64,000 nucleotides of DNA from Rhizobium sp. RCAM05350 (lineage in GTDB: Bacteria > Pseudomonadota > Alphaproteobacteria > Rhizobiales > Rhizobiaceae): assembly GCA_024426085.1 (NCBI GenBank), contig CP087974.1, positions 248,001 through 312,000 of the forward strand, in the 5' to 3' direction. Of this stretch, positions 17,358-27,225 are shown piece by piece (position 1 is the stretch's first letter; each line of letters starts with the position of its first letter). The position numbers were made by a program, and so were the translations under genes. Below the pieces are notes generated by a model. The model was not told the DNA's origin. It searched no databases and was given only the letters and a program-made list of their open reading frames with translations.

Positions 17358-18063
17358 TCATTCGCTCTGAGGCTGGAAACCCAGCCTCTTCAAGACGGCG
17401 CTGCTCGTGAGTTCGCGGACAGCGTCCTTGCCGATCCACCGCGCGGTGCGATCCTGCCGAACAGCCAGGGCCTGCGCCAATGACAGCGCAGGGCCATGGC
17501 AGCAGGCGCTGCGCTTACCTGTCTGTCGCAGAGCCCAGTTCACAGCCTTTTTCACGAAATTGCGTTCATCGCCTGCATGGGCTTCGATCAGCGGCAGCCA
17601 GGCGATGATGGTCTCGTCCGGTTCTTTTTTCAGGTGAACGGCGCTGACGGCGATCATGCTGAAGCCTGCCCGCCGGACAAACTCGCGGTTATCGGCGGCG
17701 AATTCCGGAAGCAGGAGTGCTTCCAGCCGCGCGGCGACAAACAGGTCGGCAACGCTGTCGACGATTTCCCAGGAATTGAAATCACCTGCCCACTGCCTGG
17801 CTGTTTCGAGCGTCAGCTTTTGCGGCTCGGCGGTCAGTGCTGCCAGTAGCCGGGCTTCGCGGATGTTGCTTTCCCATAGGGTGAGGGCTCGGTCGTGATC
17901 ACGCTTTATCAGCCGGGCAACGCGTTTGAGCGCCGGGTTGGCAATCCCGAGCGCGGTCGCCGTTTCGATGCCGAACCGTGCCATGCCGGCAAGATTGTTC
18001 TCAGCCGCCAGCGTTTTCAGATGAGCGATGACGGCATCTGCGGGGCGAGGACGGCGCGAGCAT
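17358..18063 (-). CDS. DNA alkylation repair (AlkD/HEAT-repeat) protein, frame-broken
   Basis: An all-helical HEAT-repeat glycosylase-like protein of about 233 residues. Recognisable segments are AVIAHLKTLAAENNLAGMARFGI, LWESNIREARLLAALTAEP, WAGDFNSWEIVDSVADLF and FVKKAVNWALRQTGKR, which carry the conserved Trp and Asp that recognise alkylated bases in AlkD. The start ATG at 18063 overlaps the stop of the upstream dehydrogenase (TAATG). Between that ATG and the conserved part the frame shifts once, near 18035. An alternative start is the internal MARFGI at 17984. Confidence 0.8.
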
Positions 18064-18932
18064 TATTTTTCGAGCCGCGTTAAGAGCGATGACGTATCCC
18101 AGCGCTTTCCGCCCATCTCCTGCACATCGGCATAGAATTGATCGACGAGAGCCGTCACCGGCAGCTTGGCACCATTGTTGCGGGCTTCGGTGAGCACGAT
18201 GTCGAGGTCCTTGCGCATCCAGTCGACGGCGAAGCCGAAATCGTATTTTCCGGCGTCCATGGTCTTGTGGCGGTTTTCCATCTGCCAGGACCCGGCGGCG
18301 CCCTTGGAAATCACCTCGATGACCTTCACGATATCGAGACCGGCCTTCTTGCCAAAGTGAATGCCTTCAGCGAGCCCCTGGACGAGACCGGCGATGCAGA
18401 TCTGGTTGACCATCTTGGTCAGCTGGCCGGAGCCGGCCGGCCCCATCAGGCCGACCATGCGGGCATAAGCATCGATGACCGGTCTGGCGCGCTCGAACAC
18501 GGCCAGGTCGCCGCCGCACATCACGGTCAGCACGCCGTTTTCTGCACCGGCCTGGCCGCCGGAGACCGGGGCGTCGATGAAGTGGGCGCCGCGGGCTGTG
18601 GCTGCCGCATCGAGTTCGCGTGCGACCTCGGCCGAGGCCGTCGTGTTGTCGATGAAAACAGCGCCGGCTTTCAGGGTTTCGAAGGCACCATCCTTGCCGG
18701 TTGTGACGGAGCGCAGGTCGTCGTCATTACCGACGCAGCAGAAGACGAATTCGGCACCATTGGCCGCTTCAGCCGGCGTAGCCGCTGCGCGTCCGCCAAA
18801 TTGCGCCGCCCACTTTTCAGCTTTCGCGGCCGTGCGGTTATAGACCGTCAGGTCGTGACCGCCCTTGACCTTCAAGTGACCGGCCATCGGATATCCCATG
18901 ACGCCAAGACCAATGAACGCGACTTTAGCCAT
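18063..18932 (-). CDS. 3-hydroxyisobutyrate/beta-hydroxyacid dehydrogenase family oxidoreductase
   Basis: An intact 289-residue enzyme. The N-terminal Rossmann motif VAFIGLGVMGYPMAGHL binds NAD(P). The substrate-binding motif is FIDAPVSGGQAGAENG, and the catalytic Lys lies in GQLTKMVNQI. The C-terminal helical domain ends DTSSLLTRLEK. The family oxidises 3-hydroxyisobutyrate, tartronate semialdehyde or related acids; the exact substrate cannot be read from sequence. The stop is coupled to the AlkD-like gene by TAATG. Confidence 0.87.
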   Translation of the reverse strand: MAKVAFIGLGVMGYPMAGHLKVKGGHDLTVYNRTAAKAEKWAAQFGGRAAATPAEAANGAEFVFCCVGNDDDLRSVTTGKDGAFETLKAGAVFIDNTTASAEVARELDAAATARGAHFIDAPVSGGQAGAENGVLTVMCGGDLAVFERARPVIDAYARMVGLMGPAGSGQLTKMVNQICIAGLVQGLAEGIHFGKKAGLDIVKVIEVISKGAAGSWQMENRHKTMDAGKYDFGFAVDWMRKDLDIVLTEARNNGAKLPVTALVDQFYADVQEMGGKRWDTSSLLTRLEK

Positions 18933-19187
18933 TCGAAAACTCCTGAAATTCCATTTCGTCGAGACTTAGCCGATGCGGATGGGGCGGGGAAGGCCTGTGG
19001 TGATCGCATCCGGCCAAAACCGGTTTCGAAACCGTTTTCCGCCAAGGCCGACGTTTGCATGGTAAATTTTGCCGTAATCTCTCTATTTTAGATAATTATA
19101 ATGTCGATAGAATTTATAGATTTATCCATCCTGTTTGCTGAGGCCCTGCTGGACAGTCGGGCAAGCACAACACGAGAGGTGATATCC

Positions 19188-20160
19188 ATGTTTACCCGCA
19201 GACAGACATTGTCGCTTTTTAGCGCGGCTGCAACGGTGGCGATCCTGCCCGCGACACGACATGCATCGGCGGCCGAACCGCTGAAGGAATTGCGGCTTGG
19301 CTGGCAGAAGAACGGCGTTCTGGCGCTTGCCAAGGGCACCGGCGCGCTGGAAAAACGCTTTGCCGATCGCGGCATTTCGATCACCTGGGCGGAATTTTCG
19401 TCCGGCCCACCGCTGCTTGAGGCGCTCGGCGCCGGTGCCATCGATTTCGGCCCGACCGGTGACGTGCCGCCGCTGTTTGCCCAGGCGGCAGGCGGTAACC
19501 TGCTCTATGCCGGCACCTACAAAGGATCTTCGGCAGGCTCGGCTATTCTGGTGCACAAGGATTCACCGATCCAGTCGGTCGCCGATCTGAAGGGCAAGCG
19601 CGTCGCCTTCAAGCGCGGATCGAGCGCCCATAATTTTACCGTCAAGGCGTTGCGCAAGGCCGGTCTCGGCATTGCCGACATCGAGGCTGCAGACCTTTCG
19701 CCGTCGGACGCAGCCGCAGCTTTTGCCAGCAACCAGATCGACGCATGGTCGATCTGGGATCCCTACTTCGCCGTCGCCGAGAAGGAAGCGACTACACGCG
19801 TCCTGACCACAGCTGAGGGGATCGTCGACTCCTGGAGCTACTTCCTCAGCAATGGCGACTTTACCGCGGCGCATGGCGACGTGCTGGGTGAAATCCTTGA
19901 CGAGCTGGCGAAGGTGGGTGCCGCCGCGCAAAACGATCTCGATGGCACCGTTGCGGCGCTGTCTAAGATTACCGGCGTGCCTGAAGATATTCAGCGGGTC
20001 GTGCTGACACGCAAGGGTTTTAGCCTGGCGGATGTCTCCACGCTCGGGCCGGACGCGGTCGCCTACCAGCAGGCGCTGGCCGACGAGTTCTTCCAGCTGC
20101 AGATTATTCCGGAAACAATTGACGGTCAGCGATATTGTCTGGAAGGGCCGTGCGAGCTGA
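19188..20160 (+). CDS. ssuA: Aliphatic sulfonate-type ABC transporter binding protein (SsuA-like), frame-broken at the C-terminus
   Basis: A twin-arginine-like signal (MFTRRQTLSLFSAAATVAILP) is followed by a type II binding fold: LRLGWQKNGVLALAKGTGALEKRF, FSSGPPLLEALGAGAIDFGPTGDVPP, FKRGSSAHNFTVKAL, AWSIWDPYFAVAE. These are typical of SsuA/TauA proteins delivering sulfonates to an ABC importer. The last residues shift frame at about 20124 (GACGGTC for the expected GACGTC). Correction gives the usual ending DVSDIVWKGRAS and a stop at 20158-20160. No permease or ATPase gene is adjacent. An AT-rich promoter-like region lies upstream (19080-19130). Confidence 0.85.
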
Positions 20161-20177
20161 AGCATGTTACCGATAAT

Positions 20178-20205
20178 GAAAACGGCGCTTGCAGGCGCCG
20201 TTTTC
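20178..20205. terminator. Bidirectional terminator between SsuA-like gene and membrane protein
   Basis: GAAAACGGCGC / GCGCCGTTTTC form a strong stem with a 6-base loop. An A-run on one side and a T-run on the other serve both converging genes. Confidence 0.85.
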
Positions 20206-20215
20206 ATCTTGCCTT

Positions 20216-21915
20216 TCACTGGCCCACGGCCGGAATGACGGGCGGGGGCGGAACGACGTCGTCCGCATTGACGCCGTCCGGCAGGCTCTCTGCCTGAGGC
20301 CCAAGGCTTGCGGAAATGTCGAGCCAGAGGCGGCGGAGGCGGCGGACATGCAGATCGTCGGCAATCCATCGCAGCACATGTTCGGTTGACTTGGAATCAT
20401 CGTCACGTTGCATTCTCTTGCGCGCCCAGATGCAATAGGCGTCGGCGTCGACGGCTTCCGCCTTGTCCGCGTCCATGGTGATGGGTTTGGTGGCACTGAT
20501 CCGCACCGTCTCGCGCAGGCTGCTTGTCGAGGCCAAAGAACGCCGGCGCAGATCTCGTCGAAAGCCTTGACCGAGTATCTGCTGTTGATCGCCCGCTCTA
20601 GGTCGAAAATGGTGCGGATGTTCAACTCGCGGAAGATGAGAAATTTTTCCGGGCCGAGGATATGGCAGAGCTGCGCCTGGGCAACCCAGTCGATTACCTG
20701 ATAGATGCCGTAGGGCGATTCGATATGCAGCATGATCGGATTGTAGGTGGCGAGATTCTGCACGTCGTATATGCCGCATTCCTCCAGGCGGAACCGGGTT
20801 TCGTAGTCGATGCCGTCGACGATATCGAGCGATACGATCTTGGTGACGTTGATGAACCGGTCGTCCGTGGTTTTGATCCAGTTGATCAGGTTCTGGAACT
20901 TGATCAGCAGGAATTTCGTCGCGCTTTGCGGCAAGAGGCCGAGGAGCGGCGCAAGGCCGAACCAGATGGCTTGAATGTGATCACCGGTTGCCGCGGCGGC
21001 TGGTGGTGTCCCCGCCGGCGCGACCGACTCTGCGGCAGCTGGCAGGATATTGGCCACTAGGCCGGTAATCTGGCTGATCGGATCATGAAAGACGGCGAAC
21101 AGGATGATAGTGAAAATCACCGATGCAACGATCTCGGCCGTATGTCGCAGGAATGTGTAGGGTGACAGATCAAAAACGGCGACCGAGCGGACGAAGTTGC
21201 GGATCGCCGCGATGAAGGCTCCGGCAAAGGCCAACAAACCGATCACGGTCAGTTGCTGCCAATTTCCGTAGCCGCCGGTCGTCCCAGGGCAGGCCGCTGC
21301 GGCATCCGGCTGCGCGCAGTTGCATGTGTCTGAGCCTAGGCCGCAGGAGAGGATACCGAATAAAGCCGAAAAACCGAAATAGCACAGGAGAATGAACCCG
21401 ATCGAGGACAGGAAGATCTTCCAGTCGCTGCTAGAGCCAAAACGTCCGATGCTTTTGATGATCCAGTCGATCTGCTCGATATCGTTCATCTCGTTGAACG
21501 TTTTGCCATCTGTGGGATCCTGGACCTGCAGGTCCGAGATGTACTTGGATTTCACGAACTCGAAGGAGGGATTGTTGGTCAACCGGACGTTTGGGCTGGG
21601 CTTGGCCGCGTCGGCTGGAAGCGGAACCGGATCGGCGATCCCCGGCGTGGCGGCATTTCCTTCCGCATCCGGGATATCCTCAGCGCCATTGTCGGTGCGG
21701 CTTCTTTCCTGATCGGTGCCAAACGAGATCAGAAAATCCTTGATTGAGCGCAAGCGGCGAAGCCTGACTTCGTGCCGGCCGTAAAGCAGCAGGCTCGGGG
21801 GCAGGAGCGCAAAGAGCAAAGCGAGCGGTTCGAGCCCGAGGACGTTCTTTATCGCAGTGATCAACAGGCCGAAAATGCCGCCCGCGCTGGTGAGCCAGGT
21901 TAAAAAAATCTCCAT
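20216..21915 (-). CDS. Unclassified membrane protein with C-terminal helix-hairpin-helix-like region, frame-broken
   Basis: About 566 residues. Helices are at roughly residues 8-27, 30-45 and 165-190, with more at 218-240, 260-285 and 315-340. The cytoplasmic-looking loop 60-150 is acidic and disordered. A Cys-rich hairpin (SCGLGSDTCNC...C) sits between helices 3 and 4. The C-terminal part repeats a motif of the type LEECGIYDVQNLA, then FRELNIRTIFDLERAI about 50 residues later, each 'G/NI..V/I..LA/E' as in tandem helix-hairpin-helix or SAM-like modules. The frame shifts near 20525 and continues STSSLRETVRISATKP to a proline-rich end (PPPPVIPAVGQ). I do not recognise a named family. It is convergent with ssuA and divergent from the GFA gene. 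Confidence 0.65.
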
Positions 21916-22170
21916 GAATATTCCCCCTTAAGTTGTGCCGATAACGTAAGGTTGCCAATTGGCCAACGTCCATAAATCGCCCGCACCAAAGGGTTGCATA
22001 ATCAATCCATGATTGTATTTTCCTGGAATAAATTAGCCGGAACTGTTGCTGAGGTTATGGATTGCTCTCTGGCGATGCTTGAAGCCCGGGTTTTGCGCCG
22101 TATGTCTCGTTAGGGCAGTCGCGTATCGGCTGTCGTATCCCTGTTTTCACCATCCGAAGGACAGTATTCC

Positions 22171-22551
22171 ATGGCCGATCGACTGAACGCTTCGTGCCGC
22201 TGCGGCGGCGTCAAATTTTCAATTCCGGTGGAATCTGCCGGGGTGTTTTGCTGCCATTGCGGCGACTGCCGCAAGGCACATGGCAACTACATGGCGGTCA
22301 TCAGCGCGCTGCGCGACGACGTGCGGTTCGAGGCGGATGGTACGTTGCAATGGTACGGTTACTCGGACAAAGCCCGGCGCGGGTTTTGTTCGACCTGCGG
22401 CAGCCGTCTGTTGAAAGACAATATCGGCACCGATCTCTTGATGGTTTCAGCCGGCGTCATCGATGGCGATACCGGCAAGCAGATCATCAAGAACATCCTG
22501 ACGGAGTTCAAGGGCGATTGGTACGAGCTGCCGGAGGTCCACGACGCGTGA
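22171..22551 (+). CDS. GFA-fold zinc protein (CENP-V/GFA domain)
   Basis: An intact 126-residue protein of the GFA family (named after glutathione-dependent formaldehyde-activating enzyme, although most members are untested). The cysteines that bind two zinc ions are all present: CRCGGV, CCHCGDCRK, and FCSTCGSRL. The remainder (FEADGTLQWYGYSDKARRGFC, LLMVSAGVIDGD) fits the family. The start is preceded by AAGGACAG. It converges with the methyltransferase gene. A second family member is at 53.2 kb. Confidence 0.88.
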   Translation: MADRLNASCRCGGVKFSIPVESAGVFCCHCGDCRKAHGNYMAVISALRDDVRFEADGTLQWYGYSDKARRGFCSTCGSRLLKDNIGTDLLMVSAGVIDGDTGKQIIKNILTEFKGDWYELPEVHDA

Positions 22552-22560
22552 ACGCCGTTA

Positions 22561-23371
22561 TCAGCGCAGCTTGGCGATCACCAGATGACCGGCGATCGGC
22601 TCGCCTTCTTCCTTGCGGACGGTGATGTCGGTCAATTCGACGACATCGAAACCGATCGCATCAAGTCGTTCGCGGACATAGGTTTCGGCGTGGGCGAAAC
22701 GCTGGTTCGGACCGACCATGAAAGAGCGGCCGGCAAAGATTTCGGCGGGCAAGGTCTCGCTCGAGAAGATAAACAGTCCGCCGGCATTCATGTTTTCGGC
22801 CGCGCCGAAGAACAAGGCTTCGAGCGCGCCGAGATAGGGCAGCACGTCGGTCGCGGTGATGAGGTCGAAGGGCTCGTCGTCATTGTCTTCGAGGAAATCG
22901 ACGACTTCGGCGACGTAGAGCGTCTCGTAGACGTCCTTTTCATGGGCGATCTCGACCATGTTTTCCGACAGGTCGATGCCGGTGATGTCGTCGGCCATGT
23001 CATGTAGCGCCGCCGGTCAGGCCCGTGCCGCAGCCGAGATCAAGGACCCGAGCGAAGGGGCCGAGCTTCAGCGCCTGCAGCCGCTGACGCACCAGCATCG
23101 GAACGTGGTAATCGAGCTGCTCGACAAGCACGTCCTCGAACACATCGGCGTGCTGATCGAAGAGGGTGGCGACATAGGCGTCCGGCGCCTTGTCGGGCGT
23201 TTCGCCACGGCCCATCGAGGCGATGCGGACGGCTGCGCCGCCGTGATCGTCGGGATCGATCGCCAGAACTTCTTCATAGGCTTTGACAGCCGCCTCGACG
23301 TCGCCGGATTTCTCCAGGGCAAGGGCGCGGTTGTAGGCTTCGGCGAGGGCTTCTTCATCGATCTTCTGCAT
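22561..23371 (-). CDS. TPR-containing SAM-dependent methyltransferase, frame-broken
   Basis: About 270 residues. The N-terminal TPR unit (EEALAEAYNRALALEKSGDVEAAVKAYEEVLAIDP) leads to a class I methyltransferase: motif I VLDLGCGTGLTG; acidic loop end GIDLSENMVEIA; motif IV/post-I LITATDVLPYLG; and a late strand GHLVIAKLR. This layout matches alphaproteobacterial 'tetratricopeptide repeat methyltransferases' of unknown substrate. The frame shifts at about 23000, just after GTGLTGGA. I start at 23371 (MQKIDEEAL); a longer frame to 23422 exists but its extra residues look non-conserved. Confidence 0.82.
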
Positions 23372-23510
23372 GGCGGCGTCTTTACGGCGCGGGCAGGCAT
23401 TTGGCAATGCAAAAACCAGCATTCGCAGGCGTTTGCGCTCGGAAAATGTTTGTCACGGTCGAGATTGGGCGCATGATGCATCAAACAACAAAAGTTCGGG
23501 AGGAAATATC

Positions 23511-24236
23511 ATGGCCGCGGAATTCAGTCCGATTGGTCTGCTCAAGGACGAGAACGAAGCCCAAAGCCCGCCTTTGCCCGCAACGCCATCGGAGACGATC
23601 ACGGCGCTGGTCCATTATTATCGCGGTGAAATGGGCCGCATGGCAGGCTGGCGCGATCGTATCGACCGCACATCGAACTGGGCGATCACCGTGGTTGCGG
23701 CTCTGCTTTCGGTTTCGCTGTCGACCCCGGCTTCGCATCACGGCGTGCTGCTCTTCGCCATGCTGCTGATCACGCTGCTGTTGTTCATAGAGGCGCGACG
23801 GTACCGGTTCTTCGATGTCTACCGCGCCCGTGTTCGCCGGATGGAACGCGGTTATTTTGCCCAGATGTTCGCTCCGCAGGCTCCCTTCAAGCCGAATTGG
23901 GCAGCACCCATCGCCGATAGCCTGCGCCGTCCGGCCTTTCTGATGAGCTATCATGAGGCGCTCTGCCGCCGGCTGCGGCGCAACTATTGCTGGATGTACC
24001 TCATCCTGCTTCTGGCCTGGGGGCTGAAGATTTCATCGCCGGTTCTCCAGGCAGGCGGCAGCGAGACGCGGCACGTGCGATCCCTGAGCGACGTGGCCTC
24101 CAATGCAGCGCTCGGACCGGTGTCCGGTTGGGTGGTGATCGGTCTCGTCGCGCTGTTCTATGTCGCCATTGCCTATGCGTCGCTTCACAAGGAGCCGGGC
24201 GAGGGCGAGCTAGCCCATGGCGAGGTGCATGTCTGA
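23511..24236 (+). CDS. DUF2270 family membrane protein
   Basis: An intact 241-residue protein. A conserved opening ETITALVHYYRGEMGRMAGWRDRIDRTSNWAITV is followed by two closely spaced membrane helices (about residues 62-100). A cytoplasmic segment has YRFFDVYRARVRRMERGYFAQ, and two further helices come near 165 and 210. The layout is that of DUF2270, a four-helix membrane family of unknown function. The start is at 23511 behind GGAGGAAA. Confidence 0.85.
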   Translation: MAAEFSPIGLLKDENEAQSPPLPATPSETITALVHYYRGEMGRMAGWRDRIDRTSNWAITVVAALLSVSLSTPASHHGVLLFAMLLITLLLFIEARRYRFFDVYRARVRRMERGYFAQMFAPQAPFKPNWAAPIADSLRRPAFLMSYHEALCRRLRRNYCWMYLILLLAWGLKISSPVLQAGGSETRHVRSLSDVASNAALGPVSGWVVIGLVALFYVAIAYASLHKEPGEGELAHGEVHV

Positions 24237-24338
24237 TCGGTGAAACAGGTGGGCTGATGGCATGTGCAGGATTTCTTGATTGTGATTGCGGATGTCTGCT
24301 GATTTTATCGCGCCTTCATTGACATGAGGGAGACGACG

Positions 24339-25043
24339 ATGACGGATCAGAAGGTTGCAATCATTACGGCGGGCGGGTCCGGCATGGGGGCCGTTTCGGC
24401 GCGACGGCTGGCGGCGGAAGGATACCGCGTCGCTATTCTCTCTTCTTCCGGCAAAGGCGAGGCATTGGCGCAGGAGCTTGGCGGCCTCGGCGTGACTGGA
24501 TCGAACCAGTCGAATGACGACCTGAAGCGGCTGGTGGATGCGGCCTACGACAAGTGGGGCCGGGTGGATGCGTTGGTCAATTCCGCCGGTCATGGGCCGC
24601 GGGCCGCGGTTCTCGATCTGAGCGACGACGACTGGCACAAGGGAATGGACGTCTATTTCCTCAATGTCGTGCGGCCGACCCGGCTGGTAACGCCGATCAT
24701 GCTGGAGCAGAAATCCGGCAGCATCGTCAATATCTCGACCTACGCGACCTTCGAGCCCGACCCGCTGTTTCCGACATCCGGTGTCTTCCGTGCCGGGCTT
24801 GCGGCCTTCACCAAGCTGTTTTCCGATAAATACGCTGCCGACAATATCCGTATGAACAATGTCCTGCCGGGCTTCATCGACAGCCTGCCTGAGACCGAGG
24901 AACGGCGCCTGCGCATTCCGATGGGCCGCTATGGCACGTCGGAGGAAGTGGCCGAGCTGGTGGCGCTTCTGGCGACCGACCGCGGCGGTTACATCACTGG
25001 CCAGAACATCCGCATCGACGGCGGCATTACCCGGTCGGTGTAA
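24339..25043 (+). CDS. SDR-family oxidoreductase lacking the YxxxK catalytic pair
   Basis: An intact 234-residue short-chain dehydrogenase/reductase-like protein. The cofactor motif is ITAGGSGMGAVSARRLA (TGxxxGxG type), the NAG-type segment reads ALVNSAGHG, and the catalytic-Ser strand is SIVNISTYATFE. At the position of the usual Y-x3-K the text reads PTSGVFRAGLAAFTK, so tyrosine is replaced by valine or phenylalanine and the lysine by alanine or glycine. The terminal GGYITGQNIRIDGGITRSV is a normal SDR end. It may be a catalytically altered or inactive SDR. The start is at 24339 behind GAGGGAGA. Confidence 0.85.
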   Translation: MTDQKVAIITAGGSGMGAVSARRLAAEGYRVAILSSSGKGEALAQELGGLGVTGSNQSNDDLKRLVDAAYDKWGRVDALVNSAGHGPRAAVLDLSDDDWHKGMDVYFLNVVRPTRLVTPIMLEQKSGSIVNISTYATFEPDPLFPTSGVFRAGLAAFTKLFSDKYAADNIRMNNVLPGFIDSLPETEERRLRIPMGRYGTSEEVAELVALLATDRGGYITGQNIRIDGGITRSV

Positions 25044-25067
25044 ATTGTTTTGCTCCAGGGCGAGAGA

Positions 25068-25332
25068 TCAGTTGATGATGAACTCGCCCTTGAGCGCGCC
25101 AGTCCGAAGCCGAGATCAGCTTGCGATGGACGTAGCGCACCGAATGTAAGGGGCCTTCCAGCGTTTCCTGCCAGAATTTGAGAAAGCTCTTCATTTCCGG
25201 AAACTCTGGTGCCAGGTCGTAGTGCTGCCAGATATAGGTCTGCAGGAAAGCCGGGTGATCGGGCATCCGATACAGGATCTGGGCCGTCGTCAGGCCGTAA
25301 CCCTTGAGCTGCAGTTCCAGTTCGTGTGTCAT
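25068..25332 (-). CDS. usg: Usg-family protein, frame-broken near the end
   Basis: A small protein (about 88 residues) of the alphaproteobacterial Usg family, often found near trpF; its function is unknown. Landmarks are LELQLKGYGLTTAQILYRMPDH, TYIWQHYDLAPEFPEM and EGPLHSVRYVHRKLIS. After SASDWRA the frame shifts near 25100 and the corrected end reads LKGEFIIN with a stop at 25068-25070. I choose the ATG at 25332 because GAGG precedes it at good spacing; an upstream in-frame ATG at 25344 is possible. Confidence 0.8.
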
Positions 25333-25431
25333 TTCGGACCTCATTTTGCTAATGATGGTCCCTGCAATTGAAGCACCTGATTGGTTAATTGACTATTAAC
25401 ATTCACGTGTGACGTGAGGAAATAATGTTAA

Positions 25432-25474
25432 AAAACAATAGATTAGCAGCGGTTCCTTTCGAGTGCTGCTAATC
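25432..25474 (-). terminator. Intrinsic terminator after HisM-like permease
   Basis: GATTAGCAGC / GCTGCTAATC (25441-25474) is a perfect 10-bp stem. In the minus direction it is followed by TATTGTTTTTT. It begins 12 bases after the permease stop. Confidence 0.85.
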
Positions 25475-25485
25475 CTGCTTGTTGT

Positions 25486-26316
25486 TCAACGTTTCAGATG
25501 CCGTGTGAGGCGCATTTCGATCCAGGCCCAGAGGTTGCGCAGCATCTCGACCATGACGAGGTAGAGCACGGCTGCCCAGAGATACATCTGGAAATCATAG
25601 GTTCATGAGAAGGCACGGCGCGTTTCGCCCATCAGGTCGAACACGGTGACAATGGCAACGATGGCGGAGCCCTTGATCATCAGGATAATCTCGTTGCCAT
25701 AGGGGCGAAGGGCCACGATCATCGCCTGCGGCAGGATGATCTTGAAGAAGGCGACACGCTTGGGCAGGCCAAGGGCTGCCGCACCTTCGTGCTGGCCGCG
25801 CGGCACGCTCTGTATGGCGCCGCGCAGGATTTCGGCCTGATAGGCAGCGGTGTTGAGCGTGAAGGTCAACAGCGCGCAGAACCACGCATCCTTGAACAAC
25901 GACCACAGCCCGATTGCTTCCAGGTAAGGGCGGAAGCTGCCGAGGCCATAGTAGACGAGGAAGAGCTGGGTGATCAGCGGTGTGCCACGGAAGAAATAGA
26001 CATAGGCATAGGCGATCCAGGAAGCCACCTTGTTTTTCGTCATCCGGCCATAGGCGAGCGGCAGGGAAAGAATAGCCCCGAGCACGATCGAAATACTGAC
26101 GAGCGTCAGGGTTACGCCAAGGCCAGAAATAAAGCTTGGACCGTACTTTGCGAACTTCTCGAGGCTCCAGGACTCGACGACGAACAGGAAGATGCCGACG
26201 GACGCGGCCAGCCAGATTCCGAGCGCAACACGACCGATCAGCCGCGAAAGGGTATAGCGCCGCAAGGCCTCCGGTGGCGCCGGCAAGGCGGGGAGCATGG
26301 TTTCGGCGTGGCTCAT
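25486..26316 (-). CDS. Polar amino-acid ABC transporter permease (HisM/OccM-like), in-frame TGA near the end
   Basis: About 276 residues, starting MSHAETMLPALPAPP. There are five to six membrane helices. The His/Glu/Gln/Arg/opine permease signature is ILRGAIQSVPRGQHEGAAALGLPK, followed by IILPQAMIVALRPYGNEIILMIKGSAIVAIVT. After ETRRAFS an in-frame TGA (25601-25603) interrupts the protein, but the frame continues TYDFQMYLWAAVLYLVMVEM to a natural stop at 25486-25488. The family usually has arginine here, so this looks like CGA changed to TGA (sequence error or nonsense change). The ATG overlaps the upstream permease stop (ATGA). Confidence 0.87.
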
Positions 26317-27114
26317 CGGGCGACCTCCGAACGTTTGGTCCAGCGTTCGAGTGCGGAAAACACCAGCGAGGAAGCCATCGCCAGGATCAGGAACAGCAGG
26401 CAGGCGATCGAGAAGAATTCGAAGGCGTGTTTGGTCACGCGCGGCAACGCCGGTCTGGCGCAGGATGTCCGGCAGGCCGATGACCGAAACAAGCGCGGTA
26501 TCCTTCAGAAGCGCCATCCAGAGATTGCCAAGGCCCGGCAGCGCGATGCGCACCAGTTGCGGCAGGATGATCAGCCGCATGGTCTTGCCACGGTGAAATC
26601 CGAGCGCGTCGCCGGCCTCGTATTGGCCACGCGGGATGGCCTTGAAGGCGGACAACAGGACTTCCGAACAATAGGCGGAGAAGACGACGCCGAGCGCGAT
26701 CATGCCGGCGATGAAGGCGTTGATTTCCACCGGGCCTTCATAGCCGACGCCGGCCATCACCTGTTGTGCGACGATCTGCAGGCCGTAATAGACGATGAAC
26801 AGCGTCAAAAGTTCCGGCAGTCCCCGGAAGATCGTGGTGTAGATGTTTGTCGCGAGGCGCAGCGATTTTTCTTCGGACTGTTTTGCCAGCGCGATGAAGA
26901 AGCCGAAGAAAAGCCCGATGGGCAGGGTGCAGAGCGCCAGGCTTGCCGTGATCATGAAGCCATAGGCGATCTCGTCGCCCCAGCCCGTGTCGCCGCAAGA
27001 CAGGAGTGTGTCCGCCGCAAAAAGTCGGAAGATGCCGATCGGGCCGCACATCGGATCGATCATGCTGGCGAACCACGAGACAATGGAAGAGAGGGCAGCA
27101 AAAGCAGCCTGCAT
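26313..27114 (-). CDS. Polar amino-acid ABC transporter permease (HisQ/OccQ-like), frame-broken
   Basis: About 267 residues. The N-terminal region has AYGFMITASLALCTLPIGLFFGF, the loop motif is EVLLSAFKAIPRGQYEAGDALGFHRG, and GLGNLWMALLKDTALVSVIGLPDILRQTG follows. A shift near 26437 (one CG unit short in GCCGCG-CG-TGACC) fuses the raw frame to the downstream permease. Correction gives RVTKHAFEFFSIACLLFLILAM and a stop at 26313-26315 overlapping the next ATG. It forms the heteromeric channel with the HisM-like protein. No ATPase gene follows. Confidence 0.87.
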
Positions 27115-27175
27115 ACGTCTGATTTCCCCTATACGGCCTTATGGCGCTTATTGTTCTTGTCGTTGTCTTGTAAAA

Positions 27176-27202
27176 ATGGCGGAAGGGCAAGCCTTCCGCC
27201 AT
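27176..27202 (-). terminator. Intercistronic stem-loop between binding protein and permease genes
   Basis: ATGGCGGAAGG / CCTTCCGCCAT form an 11-bp perfect stem with a 5-base loop, 23 bases past the binding-protein stop and 62 bases before the permease start. Such hairpins in amino-acid ABC operons commonly allow higher expression of the binding protein than of the permeases. In the minus direction it is followed by a short T-run. Confidence 0.7.
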
Positions 27203-27225
27203 CGCATTTTAGAGACAGGTAAAGA

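Noticed and set aside
25603..27114. A 503-residue fused double permease
   Set aside because: The fusion is produced by a shift near 26437. The ATGA stop/start of two separate permeases is still visible at 26313-26316, and each half has its own permease signature.
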